From Flavobacteriales bacterium UBA6049 (GTDB lineage Bacteria > Bacteroidota > Bacteroidia > Flavobacteriales_G > Salibacteraceae): DNA of 10,991 nt. The position numbers and the translations under genes are program-made. The DNA lies in contig DIYR01000172.1 in NCBI GenBank assembly GCA_002429085.1, positions 1-10,991 on the forward strand. The letters run 5' to 3'. Below the pieces are notes generated by a model. The model was given only the letters and a program-made list of their open reading frames with translations. It was not told the DNA's origin and did no database searches. Shown here piece after piece: positions 5,658 to 10,991 of this stretch (its first letter is position 1; the number at the start of each line of letters is the position of its first letter).

Positions 5658-6503
5658 ATGGTTCAAAGATTCGCATTATTACTGTTAGTACTAGCATCAT
5701 TTACTGTAAGAGCTCAAGAGGGTTCATCATCAGAGAATGACTACAAAACAAAAGGTATTTCAGTGTCACCTGCTCATTTTCATTTAGCAATGGAGCCGGG
5801 AGAGTCTAAAACCTACGAAATCACCGTTAAGAACGATACAGACAAGCCGCAAAAATTCAGAGTTAACAAATACGATTTTAACATGAATGGTAAGGGTAAG
5901 ACAGGTTTCTTACCTAGTGGTACTGGAAAGTACTCTTTGTCTAAATGGTTAAACTTATCTCCAACATTTATTGAGGTTGCACCTGGTGAAAAGAAGCAAG
6001 TAAGCTTTACGGTAACAATTCCTGCTGATGGCACAGGCGAAAGAAGTGCTTGGAATGTAATTATGGTAGAGCAAGAAGAACCACGTAATAGATTAGAGCC
6101 AGCTAAAAAGAGCGAAGGCACAGTAGCTCTAGGTGTTATACCAACGTTTGCTTTTGGTGTATTTGTATATCAGAACCCACCAAATGTGGCGAACAATCAA
6201 GTAGAGATTACCAACTTTAAGTTTATTGAGAAAGACTCTGTAAATATTATGTCTATAGAAGCTACTAATATGGGCGATGGTATTGCATACTGTACTTCTT
6301 ATATAGATTTAACTCATTTAGATAGCGGAAAGCAGCAACGTTTAAGCGTTAAAAGATTCACAATTGTTCCAGAATTAATTCGTGATTTTAACTACACATT
6401 ACCGAAAGCACTACCTAAGGGTAAATATGTAGCTGTAGGAGTGTTAGATTATGAAGGATCTGAAGAAATTCAAGCAGCAAAAACGCAGTTTGAAATTAAA
6501 TAA
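5658..6503 (+). CDS. Periplasmic chaperone-like Ig-fold protein of a fibre assembly locus
   Basis: This 281-aa protein has a signal peptide (hydrophobic core LLLLVLASF, probable cut after RA at 18-19). The first mature domain (about 33-140) has the strand pattern of PapD-type or DUF916-like Ig domains: GISVSPAHFHLAMEPGES (33-50), TYEITVKNDTDKPQKFRV (52-69), then FIEVAPGEKKQVSFTVTIP (104-122). A second beta domain covers about 155-281, with VEITNFKFI (182-190) and a closing KTQFEIK strand. In the family such proteins cap and fold exported subunits in the periplasm. It precedes two secreted subunit genes and an usher-like barrel, which supports a chaperone role. The next gene starts 33 nt after its stop, so it is probably first in an operon. 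There is no Shine-Dalgarno. The Ig-fold call is fairly good; the chaperone role is inferred. Confidence 0.7.
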   Translation: MVQRFALLLLVLASFTVRAQEGSSSENDYKTKGISVSPAHFHLAMEPGESKTYEITVKNDTDKPQKFRVNKYDFNMNGKGKTGFLPSGTGKYSLSKWLNLSPTFIEVAPGEKKQVSFTVTIPADGTGERSAWNVIMVEQEEPRNRLEPAKKSEGTVALGVIPTFAFGVFVYQNPPNVANNQVEITNFKFIEKDSVNIMSIEATNMGDGIAYCTSYIDLTHLDSGKQQRLSVKRFTIVPELIRDFNYTLPKALPKGKYVAVGVLDYEGSEEIQAAKTQFEIK

Positions 6504-6535
6504 GTAAATCAATAATTATTTTAATACCAACTATT

Positions 6536-7315
6536 ATGAAAAAAGTATCTTACCTTCTAGGTGCGTTCTTACTACTAGGAAGTATGAGTGCAAAAGCTCA
6601 GCTTATTGATGAAAAAGATGTAACTGTAACAATGGATTTACAGCCAGTTCTTCAATTGGATATGACTACATCTGATCAAATTGAATTCGTATTCGATGAA
6701 ATTAACGAGTACTACACAGGAATCACTCGTTATGGTGCTACAATTTTGAAAGTAAGTTCTACAGTAAGCTGGGATTTGTATGCTGTTGGTAGATCTACAG
6801 GTACGAATGGTCCTGAGTTTTGGGATCAGCACATAGATTACGGTGATAACAACCCTAACGCAGTTCCTGATTTACCATTGAGTTTGTTAGAGTTAAGACA
6901 AAACCAAACAAACAATGGTGCAGGTGCAGCAGCTGGTACATTTGCTGATTATAGCCAACCATTCTCTGTTGCTGGTGCTCCAAGTGCTGGTAATAGTTTA
7001 TACGTAAATGGTGGTACTAACACTCCTCCAACAACTAACGATAAGTATATTGGTGGTCACGCAGGTACTTCTGGTACTGCAGGTCAAGATTTCTTGCCTG
7101 GTGGTAGCTACTTAACTGAAACTGGTACTACTTCAGATTACTATTACTCTATTGATTATAGAATTATGCCTGGTTTACCAGCAGTTTTCCCTAATGCAGC
7201 TGATGCAGATGGAGCAACTTTTGAAGATATTGTAACTGTAAATGGTGCAGGTACTTATGCTGAGCCTGGTGTTTACACTATGTATGTTCAATACATCTTA
7301 TTAGAAGATCAATAA
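6536..7315 (+). CDS. Secreted fibre subunit, likely the major one
   Basis: This 259-aa protein starts with a clear signal peptide (MKKVSYLLGAFLLLGSMSAKA, cut after A21). The mature part has no cysteine and is rich in Gly, Thr, Ala, Asn and Tyr, typical of beta-sandwich structural subunits. Landmarks are FVFDEINEYYTGITRYGA (51-68), VSWDLYAVG (77-85), a low-complexity Gly/Ala/Thr stretch (126-200), SYLTETGT (191-198), SIDYRIMP (205-212) and a terminal strand YAEPGVYTMYVQYILLEDQ (241-259). These landmarks recur in the same order in the next gene's product, so the two are paralogues. Codon use leans strongly to GGT, GCT and ACT, unlike its neighbours, which suggests very high expression. A strong terminator-like hairpin follows directly. 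Together this points to the main fibre or surface-layer building block. I cannot name the family. Confidence 0.65.
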   Translation: MKKVSYLLGAFLLLGSMSAKAQLIDEKDVTVTMDLQPVLQLDMTTSDQIEFVFDEINEYYTGITRYGATILKVSSTVSWDLYAVGRSTGTNGPEFWDQHIDYGDNNPNAVPDLPLSLLELRQNQTNNGAGAAAGTFADYSQPFSVAGAPSAGNSLYVNGGTNTPPTTNDKYIGGHAGTSGTAGQDFLPGGSYLTETGTTSDYYYSIDYRIMPGLPAVFPNAADADGATFEDIVTVNGAGTYAEPGVYTMYVQYILLEDQ

Positions 7316-7333
7316 GATTCATGATTTTCAGCT

Positions 7334-7371
7334 ACAGAGGGTATGATTGGGTTCATATCCTCTGTTCTTTT
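7334..7371 (+). terminator. Intra-operon terminator or attenuator after the major subunit gene
   Basis: CAGAGGGTATGA (7335-7346) pairs with TCATATCCTCTG (7353-7364), 12 bp with one G-U, around TTGGGT; A7334 and T7365 add a thirteenth pair. TTCTTTT follows (7365-7371). It lies 19 nt after the subunit stop and 16 nt before the next start. As no new promoter is seen in this short gap, partial read-through is likely, making upstream mRNA more abundant and more stable. Confidence 0.65.
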
Positions 7372-7387
7372 ACCTCACATATAGTTT

Positions 7388-8002
7388 ATGTCTCCTATAA
7401 AGCAATTCATTTCAGTACTCACATGTCTCTTTTCGTTGCACATAGCGATGGGTCAGATTCATTGTGGGTTAGTTGAAATTGTTCCTAACACAACAGAAAG
7501 TGCGCTGTTAACATTTGACGATTTCTCTTCGTACAGTGGAGGAATTACCATTAATAGCGTGGCTAGAATTCGTGTGCGAGTAGAAGATAAAGCCATTGTA
7601 GACCCTTTGTGTTCTTGGAGTTTAACCATGATTGTAGAAAATGGTGGTGTGGCAACTCCAGCAGATGAGTGGGAAGAATTACTGCAATACGGAAGTGGAG
7701 CAGGAGATAACCCACCTATTAGTGCGTTAGAAGTAAGAGTAAGAAATACGTGCTCTACCTCACCAATAGATGGAGTATTTCAATCATTCACCACAGATGG
7801 CGATTTAATCAACATCATTGAGCCTTTACTAGCCGTTACACCAGCCGGATCATGTGCTTTAAACGTAAATGGTCCAGGAAGTTACTTAACAAACTACGAT
7901 GAGTTCAACTTTACAGTAGACATAAGAGTAACCCCAAGCTTTGCCTATAACCCCGGTATATACCAACTGAACGTTAGGTTCCATTTAGAAGAAAACCCTT
8001 AA
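7388..8002 (+). CDS. Secreted minor subunit, paralogue of the preceding one
   Basis: This 204-aa protein has a signal peptide (about 1-22, cut after AMG). The mature part contains four Cys (26, 75, 122, 156) that could form two disulfides, unlike the cysteine-free major subunit. It shares the latter's landmarks: LTFDDFSSYSGGITINSVA (41-59), CSWSLTMIV (75-83), GSYLTNYDE (164-172), VDIRVTP (177-183) and the closing YNPGIYQLNVRFHLEENP (187-204). Such a pair fits major and minor (tip or anchor) subunits of a fibre. The gene lies behind the strong hairpin at 7334-7371 and 42 nt before the barrel gene's ATG, so it should be made in smaller amounts. The paralogy is read from the sequence; the tip or anchor role is a guess. 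Confidence 0.6.
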   Translation: MSPIKQFISVLTCLFSLHIAMGQIHCGLVEIVPNTTESALLTFDDFSSYSGGITINSVARIRVRVEDKAIVDPLCSWSLTMIVENGGVATPADEWEELLQYGSGAGDNPPISALEVRVRNTCSTSPIDGVFQSFTTDGDLINIIEPLLAVTPAGSCALNVNGPGSYLTNYDEFNFTVDIRVTPSFAYNPGIYQLNVRFHLEENP

Positions 8003-8044
8003 TAGTTGTTTAGCCTTAAGCATATCAAAGCCCTTTTAGTCAAC

Positions 8045-10991
8045 ATGCCAATTTTATTGGTGTGTGTTGTGCTTTTATGTCAACACGTAAAGGCAAATAC
8101 TTCTATTACTTCAACTACCTACCAAATTGCAGAAGCAGATAGAACCTTAGCTGCAGACTCTAACAATGAGTTAACCGGAAGCGAATTCGATAAAGTGCTT
8201 ACGGGTTTTAATCTCCCAGAAATTGAATTGAAAGAAGGACAAGTTGTTTCTAACGTCCTCAAAGTATATAACAACCGAAACGAAGCCGTAAAATTCACTG
8301 TAGACATTGTTGCTCCGGGCGGGTGGAAGATTTTAAACGATGTGAATGAGGTATTCGAATCTCCTATTGGTGATACCATCTATATTCCAGTGATTCTTGT
8401 TCCTAATAAACTGCTTGAAGGAAGAACAGAAGTAATCATCAATGCATTCTTACTAGACGAGGATAGTTACCAAATAGCGAATAACTACTTTACCTTAAGA
8501 ACGGTTAAAAGTACTTCTTGGAATATTAGCGTTGAACCAGGGAATAGGCTGTATTTTAAGAATGGTCAAGAAACCATCGATTTTAATTACAATATTCAAA
8601 ATACGGGTAACTACCAACAAGATATTTTCTTAGAGAATAAAACCATTAAAGGTGATTTAGTGATTCTAGACACTAATGGAAATGAGTTAGATGATCCGTA
8701 CCTAAACATGAATTTAAAGAGTAGAAAAGATACTACGTTGTATTATAAAGCTTCTACTATAATTGGTGCCGAAAGAAACTCCAGATCTATCTCTATTAAT
8801 AACTACAAGCCTGGTTTTAACGAATACTACAAAAAATATACGCTTTACATCAACAGTAGCGAGCCTAATACCTTAGGTTCTGGATCTTATAAACAGGGAA
8901 ATAAAGTTGATTTTATTCGATTACCTAATGAGGCAAAAGTTACTCCTTATGGTATATCTACCTTGCCATTGGTAGTAGAGGGGAATGTACAAAACGTGCT
9001 AGACGAAAATTCGTTTATGTCACTAAATATGCGCGGATTTAAGCAAATTAGTCAAGATGCTAGTTTGGCGTACTTTACACAGATTAACTACGTAAGAAAC
9101 TATTACTCAAGCGAATTTTTAGATAATTCACCTTGGTACATCGGATACTTTGATAAAAAGAAAACCCTAGAAGTAGGGCAAGTAAATGGTAACATAATTG
9201 GTATCAATAGTTTCGGAAAAGGGGTAAAGGCCTCTTACACCTTATCTGATAGACACAAAGCAGGTGCATTCTTTACCAGATCGCCTAAACTGTTTAGCGA
9301 TGTCAGAAACGAAGCCTATGGAGGTTACTATACCTTTACCATGAACGAGTATGCCAAAGTAACTGCTCGATTTGGTCGTCAAATAAGTGAAGTAGGAGGA
9401 TTAAACATTGATTCGTATTCATTATTACCAAGCTTCTCTTTGTTCAAAAAGCATAATATCCGCTTAATTGGTGTGGCTACTAGTAGATCTACCGTTGGAG
9501 ATCCTACGCAGGGGTATTTAGTTGGTGGAAATTACTCTAGCATCTTCCTTAAAAAGAAACTACGTTTTAGCCTTGGCTCTCGTTACAACGATCGCAATTT
9601 TGGTAGTGGTGCATTTAGTCGTTTCAATGTAAATCAACGAAGCAGTTATACCATCAATCAAAAATGGGAACTGTACTTAACCAATAATTACCAAGACAAC
9701 ACCACGTATAATCGCACAACAAACGAGGAGTTGTATCAGCAGATTTTCTTCTTCAATAATTTGGTGTTTTCTACAGTAAAGAAAAAAGGAACCTACCAGT
9801 ATGGTGCATACTACGATTTTCGCGATTACTTGAACACCGAAGTACATAGTCGTGGATTAAGCTTCAGATATTCTACCAATAACTACGCAAAGAATTTCTT
9901 GGCAACCATTTTTACTCGTGCAGGTTATAGTTTACCTGTAGGAGCAGAGTCTGGAAAAGACTTCTTTAACTTCCAATTATCATCATTGGTAAGGTATCGC
10001 GTGTGGAACTTTACGGCACGTTACAATTTGGGAACTCTATCTGATGCATTTTTATACGATAATCGTTTAGACAACACCACACCACAAAACGTAAGGTTAT
10101 CTGTTCAAAATCAGTACCAGTTTAAAAACGAGCACCTTTTACTACGTTCTAGTGTAGTTTATAATTACGGAAATACCTTCCAAAACCATCGTGTTGGTTT
10201 CTTCCCAGAGTTGTTCTACTTCTCTAATTCTGGATGGAGATTCAGTATAAATGCCAGTTACAACTACAATTCCAGTAAGTATGGAGCTGTATATAGCGAT
10301 ATTGCTGCACCAGGTAATAACATAGATGATGCTAGCAGAAGCACCAATAACAATCTGGCTATTGGAGCAAGCGTACGTAAAGAGTTTGGTGTACCTGTGC
10401 CGTTTGTAAAGAAGAAATCTGGTTCCATCTACTTTGTATCGTTCTACGATATCAATGGAAATGGAATTAAGGAAAGCGATGAGCCACCAATTGAGAATGT
10501 GGTATTACGCGTTGGTACAGATGAAGTATTGACTAACAAAAAGGGAGAGGCAGCTTTAATGAACGTTCCAATGGAATCGTTCTTATTCAATGTAATTCCA
10601 TTAGAGAACGAAATGGGTTGGTTCCCGAATGTAGATGATTCTATTCAAGTATTTGGTAACTCAGTATACTACGTGCCTTTTGTAAGAGGGGTGAAGGTAT
10701 ACGGAGAAGTAGTGCTAGAGCGCCAAAAAATAGCAGTGGCCGATACAACTAAAAAATTCGATCTATCGCGCATAAAGATTACCGCAACCAACGATAAGGT
10801 ATATCACACATTAACCGATATTGACGGGAAATACGAATTCTACATTCCGAATGGCGATTACGTAATCTCTATGGACGAAAGTATTTTAGGTAGTAAATAC
10901 AAACTATCTAGAAACAACATGCCTGTAACGCTCAAAACCTCACAAGACGGAGTATACGTTTCTTTCTACATCGTAGAGAAAAAGAAGAAAG
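8045..10991 (+). CDS. Usher-like outer-membrane beta-barrel protein, 3' end cut by window edge
   Basis: The frame is open for 982 codons to the window edge. Residues 1-17 are a hydrophobic signal peptide (cut near VKA). Two Ig-like domains follow (about 50-155 and 160-290; for example WNISVEPGNRLYF and FNYNIQNTGNYQQDIFLEN). From about 320 to 785 the sequence is a series of amphipathic strands ending in aromatic residues with Asn/Tyr-rich turns, as in a large outer-membrane barrel. Next comes an SdrD_B-like repeat (YFVSFYDINGNGIKESDEPP, from about 796), then a carboxypeptidase-regulatory-like beta domain (about 880-980, with TDIDGKYEFYIPNGDYVIS). Barrel plus C-terminal beta domains recalls chaperone-usher ushers, but I see no clear FimD-type sequence match. 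The neighbours are a chaperone-like protein and two subunits, so export and assembly of the fibre is the likely job. The ATG at 8045 gives a signal peptide without a basic start; a TTG at 8006 in the same frame would add KHIK-containing residues and is a real alternative. Confidence 0.7.
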   Translation, partial: MPILLVCVVLLCQHVKANTSITSTTYQIAEADRTLAADSNNELTGSEFDKVLTGFNLPEIELKEGQVVSNVLKVYNNRNEAVKFTVDIVAPGGWKILNDVNEVFESPIGDTIYIPVILVPNKLLEGRTEVIINAFLLDEDSYQIANNYFTLRTVKSTSWNISVEPGNRLYFKNGQETIDFNYNIQNTGNYQQDIFLENKTIKGDLVILDTNGNELDDPYLNMNLKSRKDTTLYYKASTIIGAERNSRSISINNYKPGFNEYYKKYTLYINSSEPNTLGSGSYKQGNKVDFIRLPNEAKVTPYGISTLPLVVEGNVQNVLDENSFMSLNMRGFKQISQDASLAYFTQINYVRNYYSSEFLDNSPWYIGYFDKKKTLEVGQVNGNIIGINSFGKGVKASYTLSDRHKAGAFFTRSPKLFSDVRNEAYGGYYTFTMNEYAKVTARFGRQISEVGGLNIDSYSLLPSFSLFKKHNIRLIGVATSRSTVGDPTQGYLVGGNYSSIFLKKKLRFSLGSRYNDRNFGSGAFSRFNVNQRSSYTINQKWELYLTNNYQDNTTYNRTTNEELYQQIFFFNNLVFSTVKKKGTYQYGAYYDFRDYLNTEVHSRGLSFRYSTNNYAKNFLATIFTRAGYSLPVGAESGKDFFNFQLSSLVRYRVWNFTARYNLGTLSDAFLYDNRLDNTTPQNVRLSVQNQYQFKNEHLLLRSSVVYNYGNTFQNHRVGFFPELFYFSNSGWRFSINASYNYNSSKYGAVYSDIAAPGNNIDDASRSTNNNLAIGASVRKEFGVPVPFVKKKSGSIYFVSFYDINGNGIKESDEPPIENVVLRVGTDEVLTNKKGEAALMNVPMESFLFNVIPLENEMGWFPNVDDSIQVFGNSVYYVPFVRGVKVYGEVVLERQKIAVADTTKKFDLSRIKITATNDKVYHTLTDIDGKYEFYIPNGDYVISMDESILGSKYKLSRNNMPVTLKTSQDGVYVSFYIVEKKKK

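Noticed and set aside
5536..5688. 50-codon plus-strand ORF (MNDLRKVVSG...) overlapping the chaperone-like gene's start
   Set aside because: It overlaps the signal-peptide coding region of a well supported gene by 31 bp, has no recognisable motif and no ribosome site, and is of chance length for AT-rich DNA.
8119..8379. Minus-strand 86-codon ORF opposite the barrel gene
   Set aside because: It is antisense to a continuous 982-codon frame with signal peptide and domain structure.
1..10991. CRISPR array, transposase, integrase, tRNA or rRNA
   Set aside because: No regularly spaced repeats, transposase or integrase motifs, terminal inverted repeats with target duplications, or cloverleaf sequences were found by eye.

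Overview
The window looks like chromosomal DNA of a low-GC Bacteroidota bacterium, probably of the Flavobacteriales or a related order. The start codons of the annotated genes are not preceded by Shine-Dalgarno sequences. A perfect Bacteroidota-type promoter (TTTG, 21-nt spacer, TAnnTTTG) is present, and the right-hand genes resemble the large secreted and beta-barrel proteins of that phylum. No mobile element, tRNA, rRNA or CRISPR array is visible.

Left part (1-2145): two divergent accessory genes. On the minus strand is the front part of a DUF4062 (TIR-like) protein with C-terminal TPRs, cut by the window edge. On the plus strand is a 299-aa protein with one membrane helix and a long coiled coil. 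The first belongs to a family common in conflict and signalling proteins; I do not recognise the second.

Centre (2146-5002): the most interesting part. An rtcB-type RNA ligase gene, a prfH release-factor-like gene and a TPR gene form a tight operon (gaps of 2 and 4 nt). RtcB2-PrfH pairs are known to repair ribosomes whose 16S rRNA was cut in the decoding centre by E3-type ribotoxins. Between a clear promoter (2166-2198) and rtcB lies what looks like a transcription attenuator. It consists of a 16-codon leader ORF with a near-perfect Shine-Dalgarno sequence, a long antiterminator structure whose whole 5' strand lies inside that ORF, and an intrinsic terminator (7-bp stem plus T7) built from the antiterminator's 3' strand. 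E3-type cleavage removes the 16S 3' end, which carries the anti-Shine-Dalgarno. I therefore infer that the leader may sense intact ribosomes: translated leader gives termination; untranslated leader (damaged ribosomes) gives read-through into the repair genes.

Noncoding stretch (5003-5657): 655 bp with no convincing gene. It holds a diverged direct repeat and three hairpin or palindrome elements, including a perfect 29-nt palindrome.

Right part (5658-10991): a secretion and surface-fibre locus. It encodes a periplasmic chaperone-like Ig-fold protein, an abundant-looking secreted subunit, a strong hairpin plus T-tract, a second related subunit with four cysteines, and a large outer-membrane beta-barrel protein with usher-like architecture that runs off the right edge. 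Together these look like a Bacteroidota analogue of a chaperone-usher fibre system, with the intra-operon terminator probably setting the subunit-to-assembly-protein ratio.
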